Made by a program: the position numbers and the translations under genes. From JAMXLO01 sp035492535 (lineage in GTDB: Bacteria; Pseudomonadota; Alphaproteobacteria; Acetobacterales; Acetobacteraceae): 16,093 bases of DNA. Below the pieces are notes generated by a model. That model was not told the origin of the DNA. It did no database searches and saw only the letters and a list, made by a program, of their open reading frames with translations. The number at the start of each line of letters is the position of its first letter. The stretch's first letter is position 1. The stretch is taken from positions 1 through 16,093 of the forward strand of contig DATJJM010000051.1 in the NCBI GenBank assembly GCA_035492535.1, given 5' to 3'. This document shows positions 7,649 to 14,040 of the stretch, in pieces.

Positions 7649-8689
7649 TCATGGCCGATAACCGGCAGCGAGCGCTGCCGGATCGCCGTTGGGCGGCGTG
7701 GCCGCTTCCAGACGGGTTCGCTTGCGATACGCCGTCGGATCTTCGCCGTAGCGCTGGCGGAATCGCGAGCTGAAATGGCTGCGGCTGGCGAAGCCCACGG
7801 CTGTCGCGATCGAAGCGATGGAGCCCTCGGTCGCCGCAATCAGGTCACGCGCCTTGGCAAGGCGCGCACGCGTCACGAATTCGATCGGTGGCGTGCCCGT
7901 AGTTTCCACGAATGCCTTCGCGAAAGCGGACCGGCTCATGCAGGCGGCCTTGGCCAGCGAGGCCACCGTGTGCATGGCCGACGGCTGCGAGAGGATGGCG
8001 ATGACCGACCGGCCCACGCCTGGCTTCAGGAGGATCGACGGTGCACTGCCTGGATGGTGCAATTGATCGAGATCGTGGCGCAGCAGTTCGACCAGACACG
8101 CCTTCATCAATGTATTCGCGAGGGCCTGGGAGCCGGTTGTACGGAATCTGCTCTCATCGAGCATGGCTTCAAACGCGCTTCTGACAAAAACGTCGTTGTC
8201 CGGCTTGGCGCTTATGGGGCGAACGAGCCCATCGAACGCGTCGAAATCATTGGCGAAGCCGATCTGGATCCGGCCACACAGCACGCGGATGTCGTATTCG
8301 TCTCCAGCGAACGCATCGATATACATGAGGTCGTGGATCCCCATGTGGATGACCTCCTGCGCACTGTACGTCCGGTTGACTGACTCTCGGCCCGCCAGCG
8401 TGCGCGCCAGATTCTTGGGCAGCAGGACAATGCTGCCCGCCGGCGACACCAGCGGCTCGTTGCCGTCAACGGAGAGATGCATCGTGCCCTTGAGCACATA
8501 CATGATCTTCAGGTCGGAAATTGCCGGGATGACAAGCGCCGCATCCCGGGCGATCCGGCATATCGCGAAGGCTTCGACGCGGACATCCATGGAATCAAGG
8601 AGCCGTTCCGCCAGCGCCGCGGGTGGGTAGGGTGAAACCGACGCGGTCGGATCCCGCCTGAACAATTTGTCGAAATCGGAACTTCTCAT
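7649..8689 (-). CDS. AraC family transcriptional regulator with cupin-type N-domain
   Basis: I choose ATG 8689 (MRSSDFDKLF, 346 residues). The frame stays open to GTG 8737, but those extra codons lie partly in a repeat shared with another locus, and neither start has a strong ribosome-binding site. The N-terminal half is cupin-like (KIMYVLKGTMHLSVDG, SPAGSIVLLPKNL), as in AraC regulators with PF12852-type domains. The C-terminal ~100 residues hold the two helix-turn-helices: TVASLAKAACMSRSAFAKAF and SIASIATAVGFASRSHFSSRFRQRYG-like signature followed by DPTAYRK. Such proteins often control a neighbouring oxidoreductase; here the MDR gene is upstream and OsmC downstream in the same direction. 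The inducer is unknown. Confidence 0.85.
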   Translation of the reverse strand: MRSSDFDKLFRRDPTASVSPYPPAALAERLLDSMDVRVEAFAICRIARDAALVIPAISDLKIMYVLKGTMHLSVDGNEPLVSPAGSIVLLPKNLARTLAGRESVNRTYSAQEVIHMGIHDLMYIDAFAGDEYDIRVLCGRIQIGFANDFDAFDGLVRPISAKPDNDVFVRSAFEAMLDESRFRTTGSQALANTLMKACLVELLRHDLDQLHHPGSAPSILLKPGVGRSVIAILSQPSAMHTVASLAKAACMSRSAFAKAFVETTGTPPIEFVTRARLAKARDLIAATEGSIASIATAVGFASRSHFSSRFRQRYGEDPTAYRKRTRLEAATPPNGDPAALAAGYRP

Positions 8690-8732
8690 GAGAACGCAAT
8701 CATGTTGTGGATTTCGTCGAGTGCCACTGGCA

Positions 8733-8772
8733 ACCACACCATCAACGCGGGCGTCTCCCTCGGCAAGGAGCC
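8733..8772. repeat. 40-bp direct repeat, copy A
   Basis: This 40-base stretch matches 9855-9894 at 36 of 40 positions in the same orientation. It begins 7 bases past the MDR gene stop and lies in the leader of the AraC gene. Read on the - strand in one frame it gives LLAEGDARVDGVV, against LFAEGDVCVDGLV for the other copy, so the two may derive from a lost coding sequence. Confidence 0.8.
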
Positions 8773-8779
8773 CTGGTCC

Positions 8780-9697
8780 TCACGGACGAACGTGGATGAT
8801 CGTCTTCCCCTGGTTCCGCTCGGTCGCGTTGAAGGTGGCGACGGCGTTGTCGAGGGTTGAGACTTTGCCGATGTTCGTCCGCAGACGTCCGTCCCGCACC
8901 CGCTGGACGATCTCATTCAGTTGGGCACGATCGGACTCGACAACGAAGTCGATCGCCAGGCCGTCGGTGGGCCGCGCCTCCACCGGTCCGACGATGGACA
9001 CCAGCGTTCCTCCTGCCCGGACCAGGCGCGCGGATCGCTTCCCGATGTCGCCGCCAATGAGATCGAACACCAGATCGACGCCGCCGACATCTTCCAGGGC
9101 GTCGTTCTCGAGGTCGACGAACTCGTGCGCGCCGAAGTCGAGCGCTCTTTGACGGTCGGCAGCGCGTCCGGTGCCGATGACGTAGGCGCCTGCCTCGCGT
9201 GCGAGCTGCGTCACCATCGACCCGACTGCGCCGGCCGCACCGTGCGCGATGACGCTCTGACCTGCCCGAAGGCGGCCGTGCTCGAACAGTCCCTGCCACG
9301 CGGTCAGGCCCGAGATGGGCAGGCTCGCGCCCACCGTGAAGTCGACATCGCCCGGCAGCGGCGCGAGGTTGCGTGCCTCCATGGCTACAGACTCCGCCAG
9401 CGTGCCGTCGCGATACCAGTCGGCGAGGCCGAACACCCGCTGTCCCACCGACAGACCCGTCGTGCCATAGCCGAGGGCGGTGACCACTCCGGCCAGCTCG
9501 TGCCCGGGGATCGACGGTGTTCGGTCACGATCGCGGCGATCGGTCCAGGTCGAGGGCCACTCCAGTTCGGTCGGGACGAATCCCGACGCATGAACCTCGA
9601 CGACGACGTCGTTTATCGCTGCCTGCGGCCCGGGCCGATCCATCAGCTTCATCCCGGCCATTCCCGCAGCCTGGTCCGTCACCACGATCGCTTTCAT
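8780..9697 (-). CDS. Zinc-independent MDR oxidoreductase (quinone reductase-like)
   Basis: A 305-residue protein starting at ATG 9697, with AGGGAG about 10 bases upstream. It has the medium-chain dehydrogenase/reductase layout: GroES-like part with PGHELAGVV (residues 64-72) and GLSVGQRVFGL (81-91), then the nucleotide-binding Rossmann motif HGAAGAVGS (152-160) and VIGTGR, whose Arg suggests NADPH. The usual catalytic-zinc Cys near residue 38 is absent (HASGFVPTE), so it belongs to the quinone oxidoreductase/enoyl reductase-like zinc-free branch. Length is typical (~305-330). It may reduce electrophilic enals or quinones, in keeping with neighbouring OsmC and GST. The gene is bracketed by two near-identical 40-bp direct repeats, one 7 bases past its stop and one 157 bases before its start. 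Confidence 0.88.
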   Translation of the reverse strand: MKAIVVTDQAAGMAGMKLMDRPGPQAAINDVVVEVHASGFVPTELEWPSTWTDRRDRDRTPSIPGHELAGVVTALGYGTTGLSVGQRVFGLADWYRDGTLAESVAMEARNLAPLPGDVDFTVGASLPISGLTAWQGLFEHGRLRAGQSVIAHGAAGAVGSMVTQLAREAGAYVIGTGRAADRQRALDFGAHEFVDLENDALEDVGGVDLVFDLIGGDIGKRSARLVRAGGTLVSIVGPVEARPTDGLAIDFVVESDRAQLNEIVQRVRDGRLRTNIGKVSTLDNAVATFNATERNQGKTIIHVRP

Positions 9698-10247
9698 TGG
9701 AATAGTCTCCCTGGTCATTTGTCTCTCTGGTGGAAATGTTGCCGGGATGGAAAACCGGACGTCGGATGTCGGAAACAGGACAAGAATCGGTACACATGAT
9801 GCCGGCCGAGTAGCCTTCCACCGCGCTCGGGAAAAGGATGCTCCCAGGCGCGTTACCAGACCATCAACGCAGACGTCTCCCTCGGCAAAGAGCCTCAAGG
9901 AGCGACCGTTGCATCCGCGATGCACGACGCAAGGGCATGCGCTCGAAGCGAAGTGCTGCGCAAGATGGCGCACCTCTGAAAGTCATCGAGCAGGCAAGCG
10001 GAAGTATTCGACATGGGTAGTCTCTCGTGGCGTTGGCCGCCAGGCAACCGACTCGATCGCATGCGCGTGCGGCTTCGTCCAATCGCCGTGCGTCGTCGTC
10101 CAAAGTTGCGCCCAAGGCACCGAAGACCGCTAGGAACGGACCATCCAGCCGATCACACTGTCGAAGTTCTTCACGAGCACGCAAGCGCTTTGATGAGCTG
10201 CGCGCGTGGCAGGTTCCAATGTCAGAGATTCCATGAGGAGAAGGGCC
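9698..10247. other. 550-bp divergent intergenic region
   Basis: This separates the - strand detoxification genes from the + strand ferritin-like gene, so it should hold divergent promoters. It contains repeat copy B and a short direct repeat of GTCGGA near 9759-9772 that could be a regulator site in front of the MDR gene. No -35/-10 pair is convincing. Long open frames on the - strand cross it but have no family signature and continue as shadows of the ferritin and cytochrome genes. It may contain gene remnants. Confidence 0.4.
9855..9894. repeat. 40-bp direct repeat, copy B
   Basis: The partner of 8733-8772, 1122 bases away, with four single-base differences. It lies 157 bases upstream of the MDR gene start, so the pair frames that gene. 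Similarity stops sharply at both ends. Confidence 0.8.
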
Positions 10248-10811
10248 ATGAATGAGCCAAAGGGTGATCGGCGGACGTTCCTCGCGCGAGCGGGCGTTGC
10301 AACACTCGGCGTCGCTACCGCGAGCCTGTTCGCCGGCAGGGCGATGTCGGCCACGGTGGTTCGTCCGAACGACGTCGGCGTGATCCAGACTGCGCTTGCC
10401 CTCGAACATGAAGGCATCGCCGCCTACCGCATCGCGGGCAAGAGTGGATTGCTTTCGCCTGGAACGCTCAAGCTCGCGCTCGTCTTCATGGGTCACCACC
10501 AGACGCATCGCGATTCGCTGGCGAAACTCGTCGCAGCGGCCGGTGGCAAGCCCGTCGAGCCCAGGACGGACGCCCAGTACATCGCCGAGCTCAAGCTCAA
10601 CTCCCTCAAGTCCGAAGCCGATGTCGTTGCGCTGGCAACCATGCTCGAGCGTGGTGCCGCCAGTGCCTATATCGGCCAGATCACGGCGCTCAAGGAGCCT
10701 GGGCTCGCGAAGTTGTTCGCGTCGATTTCCGCCGACGAGGCCATTCATTGGACCACGCTCAACAACGCCGCGGGGACACCGATTCCCACTGCGGCCTACG
10801 TATTCGGCTGA
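10248..10811 (+). CDS. Tat-exported ferritin-like domain protein
   Basis: A 187-residue protein starting at ATG 10248 with AGGAGAAGG just upstream. Residues 8-12 read RRTFL, a twin-arginine motif, followed by a hydrophobic stretch (VATLGVATASLFAG) and an Ala-x-Ala-type end near residue 35, so it is probably exported folded to the periplasm. The mature part is a four-helix ferritin-like bundle (PF13668 type): LALEHEGIAAYR (Glu53/Glu55), MGHHQTHRD, MLERGAASAY and SADEAIHW. The second helix has His-rich HHxxH where an ExxH is usual. The metal content and reaction of this family are poorly known. A cytochrome c gene starts 12 bases after the stop, suggesting a periplasmic redox pair. Confidence 0.82.
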   Translation: MNEPKGDRRTFLARAGVATLGVATASLFAGRAMSATVVRPNDVGVIQTALALEHEGIAAYRIAGKSGLLSPGTLKLALVFMGHHQTHRDSLAKLVAAAGGKPVEPRTDAQYIAELKLNSLKSEADVVALATMLERGAASAYIGQITALKEPGLAKLFASISADEAIHWTTLNNAAGTPIPTAAYVFG

Positions 10812-10823
10812 GTGGGCGGGGGC

Positions 10824-11276
10824 ATGAGGTCGTCGCCATTTCGCGTCTCGATCCTGTCGGGCGGCCTGCTGTTTGCCAGCTTGCTGGCCGTGGCCGCCTG
10901 GGCAGGAACGGTGCCGGACGATGTTGCCGCCGGACAGACGGCGTACCTGAACACGTGTGGCGGTTGCCACTCGGTGGACACGGACCGCATTGGCCCGCGC
11001 CACCGCAACGTCGTCGGAAGGGCGGTGGCCAGCGTCCAGGGCTACGACTACTCCTCCGCCTTGAAGAAACTCGGTGGCATCTGGACTCCCGACAGGCTCG
11101 ACCAGTGGCTGAGCGGTACGCAGAAGATGGCGCCTGGCAGCAAGATGTATCTCGAACTGGACGATGCCACCGAGCGCCAACTGATCATCGCTTATCTGCA
11201 ATCCGTTTCTCTGCCTGCCGTGTCAAAGGATTCGCGCACGGATAGCCAGTCGAAGCGCTGGAGAAAACGGCCATGA
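10824..11276 (+). CDS. Class I c-type cytochrome, secreted
   Basis: I start at ATG 10824, preceded by a G-rich ribosome-binding stretch; GTG 10812 is in frame but lacks one. The 150-residue product has a signal peptide (basic start, then ILSGGLLFASLLAVAAWAG, cut near residue 27), the heme-attachment motif CGGCH at 45-49 and IGPRHRNVVGR after it, as in cytochrome c2/c-550 types. The distal ligand is probably Met108 in APGSKM. The C-terminal tail is basic (SKRWRKRP). It carries electrons in the periplasm. It lies 12 bases after the Tat-exported ferritin-like gene, its likely partner. Confidence 0.87.
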   Translation: MRSSPFRVSILSGGLLFASLLAVAAWAGTVPDDVAAGQTAYLNTCGGCHSVDTDRIGPRHRNVVGRAVASVQGYDYSSALKKLGGIWTPDRLDQWLSGTQKMAPGSKMYLELDDATERQLIIAYLQSVSLPAVSKDSRTDSQSKRWRKRP

Positions 11277-11334
11277 ATCACCATGTCGAACGGGTAGCCT
11301 GAGACCCACGAAATTCGACCATCAGGAATTCCCC

Positions 11335-12510
11335 ATGCAGCATTTCCCGCAACCCGTTTTCGTCGCCGCCGGACTCCGCACGCCCTTCGGGCGTGGCGGC
11401 GGTGCGCTCGCCAATTACGATGCGATCAGCCTGTCGGTGCCGGTCGTGAAAGCGATGGCGGCGCGCGCCGAACCGGATCTGGTCGTTTGGGGCTCGGTGA
11501 TCCCGAACCTCGGCTGGAGCAACATCGCGCGGGAAATCTGGCTCGACGCGGGGCTCAACCCGAACGTCCCGGCGTTCTCCGTCGTGCTGGCCTGCTCGAC
11601 CAGCATGACCGCGGCGTTCGCGGCGGCCGGAATGCTCGGCGGGGACATCGACCTGGCCATGGTCGGTGGCGGCGAAGTCATGAGCCGCCCGCCGATCGCA
11701 CTGACGGCCGAGGCGTCGAAACGCCTGACCGACCTGTTCGGCAGCGATCCTTCCGCGGCGCTGGCTGCCCTGCAGGCGCTGAAACCACAGGACTACGTGC
11801 TGCCGATCAAGGGCTGGGCCAACCGCATTACCGGGCGCACCATGGGCGACCACATGGAGGAGACCGCGAAGGCATGGCAGATCAGCCGCCAGGCGCAGGA
11901 CGACTGGGCGCTGCAGAGCCACCAGCGTGCGGTGGCGGGCTGGAACAGCGGCTTCTTCGACGACCTGGTCATCAAGCTCCCGGAACTCGAACGCGACGCC
12001 AATCCGCGCGCCGATACCTCGCCCGAAAAGCTTGCGGCGCTGAAGCCCGCGTTCGACCGGACGAGCGGCCAGGGCAGCCTGACCGCCGGCAATTCCTCGC
12101 CGATCACCGACGGCGCCGCCGGCTGCTGGATCGCGAACGAAGCAGGGCTCGCCCGGCTGCCGGAGGGCACGCCGCATTTGCGCCTGGTCGACTACGAAGT
12201 GGCGGCGGTCGACCACCATACGGAAGGACTGCTGATGGCGCCGTCCTATGCGATCCCGCGGCTGCTTGCGCGCCATGGCCTCGATTATGCGGACATCGAC
12301 CTGTGGGAAATCCACGAAGCGTTCGCGGCACAGGTGCTGGCGAACGTCGCTGCCATCGAGCGGCCCGATTGGGTACGCACCAAGACCGGCGTCCAGGCCG
12401 ATCTCGGTCCTTTCCCGTGGGGGCGCGTGAATCCCCATGGCGGATCGGTCGCGATCGGTCATCCGTTCGGGGCGACCGGTGCACGCGACCTGAGCCAGGC
12501 GGTGAAGTAA
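11335..12510 (+). CDS. FadI-like thiolase (acetyl-CoA acyltransferase), cut short by an in-frame TAA
   Basis: The ATG at 11335 has AGGAA seven bases upstream. The 391-residue product has the thiolase core: nucleophilic Cys87 (VVLACSTS), GGGEVMSRPP, MGDHMEET, NSSPITDGAA, HEAFAAQ with His327 and NPHGGSVAIGHPFGATGAR with His376. HEAFA rather than NEAFA is typical of the FadI/MFP-beta branch of fatty-acid beta-oxidation. At codon 392 the frame meets TAA, yet the same frame continues with an intact thiolase C-terminus to TGA 12600, including the second active-site cysteine. A family-length protein would be 421 residues. As read, the enzyme lacks its proton-shuttling Cys and is probably inactive unless the stop is read through or is a sequence error. 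Confidence 0.85.
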   Translation: MQHFPQPVFVAAGLRTPFGRGGGALANYDAISLSVPVVKAMAARAEPDLVVWGSVIPNLGWSNIAREIWLDAGLNPNVPAFSVVLACSTSMTAAFAAAGMLGGDIDLAMVGGGEVMSRPPIALTAEASKRLTDLFGSDPSAALAALQALKPQDYVLPIKGWANRITGRTMGDHMEETAKAWQISRQAQDDWALQSHQRAVAGWNSGFFDDLVIKLPELERDANPRADTSPEKLAALKPAFDRTSGQGSLTAGNSSPITDGAAGCWIANEAGLARLPEGTPHLRLVDYEVAAVDHHTEGLLMAPSYAIPRLLARHGLDYADIDLWEIHEAFAAQVLANVAAIERPDWVRTKTGVQADLGPFPWGRVNPHGGSVAIGHPFGATGARDLSQAVK

Positions 12511-12600
12511 CTGTGGTCGCATCCCGTGGGCTCGCGCGCCGTCGTCAGCATCTGCGCCGATGGCGGACAGGGAACGGTGACCTTGCTCGAACGGGTCTGA
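12511..12600 (+). pseudogene. Severed C-terminus of the thiolase, in frame after the TAA
   Basis: The 29 codons after the TAA read LWSHPVGSRAVVSICADGGQ and then GTVTLLERV before TGA. They match the normal thiolase end, where C-x-G-G-G/Q-G supplies the catalytic base (here Cys407 of the full frame) and ends in a hydrophobic strand. There is no frame change, so one substitution (a Glu codon GAA to TAA is the simplest) explains the break. The tail has no start codon or ribosome-binding site of its own. Confidence 0.8.
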
Positions 12601-12701
12601 TACGCGGGCCGTGATCGCCCCGGTCGGCGGCCTGACAACGTAACGAACACCGCTGACGGAACGAATTACTGGTGAACTCGATGACGATCCCGCCAGGATC
12701 G

Positions 12702-12708
12702 AAGGAGG
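12702..12708 (+). promoter_or_regulatory. Strong ribosome-binding site of msrB
   Basis: AAGGAGG four bases before the msrB ATG is a nearly perfect Shine-Dalgarno sequence, the strongest in the window, and fixes the start at 12713. Confidence 0.8.
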
Positions 12709-12712
12709 ACTG

Positions 12713-13159
12713 ATGAACTATCACAAGAACCCGGAAGCGATCGCCAAGCTGTCGCCCGAGCAATTCCGTGTCACCCAGGAAAGCGCGACGGAGCGTCCGG
12801 GAACCGGCGCCTACCTGCACAACAAGGAGGCGGGCATCTACGTGGACGTCGTGTCCGGCGAACCGTTGTTCGCGTCGTCCGACAAGTTCGAGTCCGGCTG
12901 CGGCTGGCCGAGCTTCACCAAGCCGATCGAGCCCGCACACGTCAACGAACTTCGCGATACGACCTACGGCATGATCCGGACCGAAGTGCGTTCGGCGCAC
13001 GGCGACAGCCACCTCGGCCACGTCTTTCCCGATGGTCCGCGCGACAGGGGTGGTTTGCGCTACTGCATCAATTCGGCCTCGCTCCGCTTCGTGCCCCGCG
13101 CCGAGATGGAAGCGCAAGGCTACGGCGCCTATCTCGATCAGGTGGAGGATCTCCAGTGA
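12713..13159 (+). CDS. msrB: Peptide-methionine (R)-S-oxide reductase MsrB, zinc-free form
   Basis: A 148-residue MsrB reducing the R-sulfoxide of methionine in proteins and free methionine. The catalytic Cys118 is in RYCINSASLRF and the recycling Cys63 in SGCGWPSFTKPI; SHLGHVFPDGP (99-109) is the usual substrate loop. The two structural CxxC pairs of zinc-binding MsrBs are missing (IYVDVVSGEPLF and HGDSHLGH in their places), so it is the zinc-free type. The GTGA at its 3' end overlaps the msrA start by 4 bases, so the two are translated as a coupled pair, probably after oxidative stress. Electrons would come from thioredoxin. Confidence 0.93.
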   Translation: MNYHKNPEAIAKLSPEQFRVTQESATERPGTGAYLHNKEAGIYVDVVSGEPLFASSDKFESGCGWPSFTKPIEPAHVNELRDTTYGMIRTEVRSAHGDSHLGHVFPDGPRDRGGLRYCINSASLRFVPRAEMEAQGYGAYLDQVEDLQ

Positions 13160-13668
13160 CTACCGAACGCGCGGTTCTCGCAGGCGGCTGCTTCTGGGGC
13201 ATGCAGGACCTGATCCGCAAGCTGCCCGGCGTCGTTTCGACCCGGGTCGGCTACACCGGCGGCGACGTGCCGCATGCCACCTATCGCAACCACGGCACCC
13301 ACGCGGAGGCCATCGAGATCATCTTCGATCCCGCGCAGACCACCTACCGTCGCCTGCTCGAGTTCTTTTTCCAGATCCACGACCCGACCACGCTCAACCG
13401 CCAGGGAAACGACCGCGGCACCAGCTATCGTTCAGCCATTTTTTTCACGAACGACAAACAAAAAGCCGTGGTCCTGGACACGATCGCCGACGTCGAGGCC
13501 TCGGGCCTGTGGCCCGGGAAAGTGGTGACCGAGGTCGCGCCGGCCGGCGACTTCTGGGAAGCGGAGCCCGAGCACCAGGACTACCTCGAACGGATCCCGC
13601 ACGGCTATACCTGTCATTTCGTGCGCCCGGGCTGGGCGCTGCCTCGCCGTACGGAAGCGAAGGCGTAG
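13156..13668 (+). CDS. msrA: Peptide-methionine (S)-S-oxide reductase MsrA
   Basis: A 170-residue MsrA starting at GTG 13156, overlapping the msrB stop. Catalytic Cys12 is in AGGCFWGMQDL, and the family segments GYTGG, HAEAIEIIFDP and FFQIHDPTTLNRQGNDRGTSYRS-type region are all present and in order; EHQDYLERIPHGYTCHF closes the fold. It reduces the S-sulfoxide of methionine, complementing MsrB. The only later Cys is in YTCHF, so a Cys-relay of the E. coli kind (two C-terminal Cys) is not available. A nested hairpin (13654-13678) spans the stop codon, with no T-run. Confidence 0.93.
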   Translation: MTTERAVLAGGCFWGMQDLIRKLPGVVSTRVGYTGGDVPHATYRNHGTHAEAIEIIFDPAQTTYRRLLEFFFQIHDPTTLNRQGNDRGTSYRSAIFFTNDKQKAVVLDTIADVEASGLWPGKVVTEVAPAGDFWEAEPEHQDYLERIPHGYTCHFVRPGWALPRRTEAKA

Positions 13669-13678
13669 CCGGCGCTTC
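13654..13678 (+). terminator. Hairpin across the msrA stop, weak terminator candidate
   Basis: GAAGCG (13654-13659) pairs with CGCTTC (13673-13678), and GGC/GCC close an inner loop GTA. No run of T follows, so intrinsic termination is doubtful. Confidence 0.25.
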
Positions 13679-14040
13679 GGTTCGCGATCGTGACGCCGGG
13701 ACCTTGGCATTGCGTGTTCATCCCGTTTCGGACTTTCGGATCGTACGGAGGCGGCGCAGCGTATGGGCCTGAAGGAACATCGAGCGCGAGCATCGTCGCG
13801 CCGTTCATGGCGGGCGAGGCGTTGCTCGCCATCTTGGGGGTTTGGCTACATACGGTCACCGGCTACCGCAGTCTTTGCAGGATCCTCCATCCACTTCGGT
13901 TACCTGAGAGAAACGGATCGGCGAGGCAAATCGCCGTAGTCCGCTGCTGCGCACCGGCGTGCGCTCCACCACTGGGCAGATAAGACATCTGCTCCATCGC
14001 TAAATGCCGGCGGCCGACCAGCGCCGGCCTTGGGACTGAT
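13669..14040. promoter_or_regulatory. 372-bp msrA-egtD gap with a row of hairpins before egtD
   Basis: No secure gene is visible. The right part holds four GC-stable hairpins in a row: CGGCGA/TCGCCG (13919-13936), GCGCAC/GTGCGC (13949-13964), GCAGAT/ATCTGC (13976-13992) and GCCGGC/GCCGGC (14006-14028), the last ending 12 bases before the egtD ATG. Three in a row with short loops look like a folded leader RNA for egtD. Read on the - strand, 13890-13910 contains CTCTCAGGTAACC, close to the conserved core of glycine riboswitches, but the other core motif (CCGAAGGxGCAA) is missing and no gene follows on that strand. Frames on both strands in 13614-13983 are open without a recognised family. Confidence 0.45.

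Noticed and set aside
6512..8383. 623-codon open frame on the + strand
   Set aside because: It crosses the GST, OsmC and AraC genes antisense; no recognisable protein, typical of high-GC shadow frames.
8690..8737. Longer AraC start at GTG 8737
   Set aside because: The extra codons come partly from repeat copy A and no ribosome-binding site supports them; ATG 8689 begins the family-like part.
9864..11201. 445-codon open frame on the - strand
   Set aside because: It runs antisense through the ferritin-like and cytochrome genes, which have firm motifs and start signals; no domain is visible in the - frame.
11278..12522. 414-codon open frame on the - strand
   Set aside because: Antisense to the thiolase, histidine/arginine-rich and without motifs.
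12642..12665. Two AACGAA hexamers before msrB
   Set aside because: Too short, with no matching -35/-10 pair, to call an operator or promoter.
13890..13960. A functional glycine riboswitch on the - strand
   Set aside because: Only the CTCTCAGGTA core is present; the CCGAAGGxGCAA element and a downstream glycine gene are missing, so it is reported only as a resemblance.
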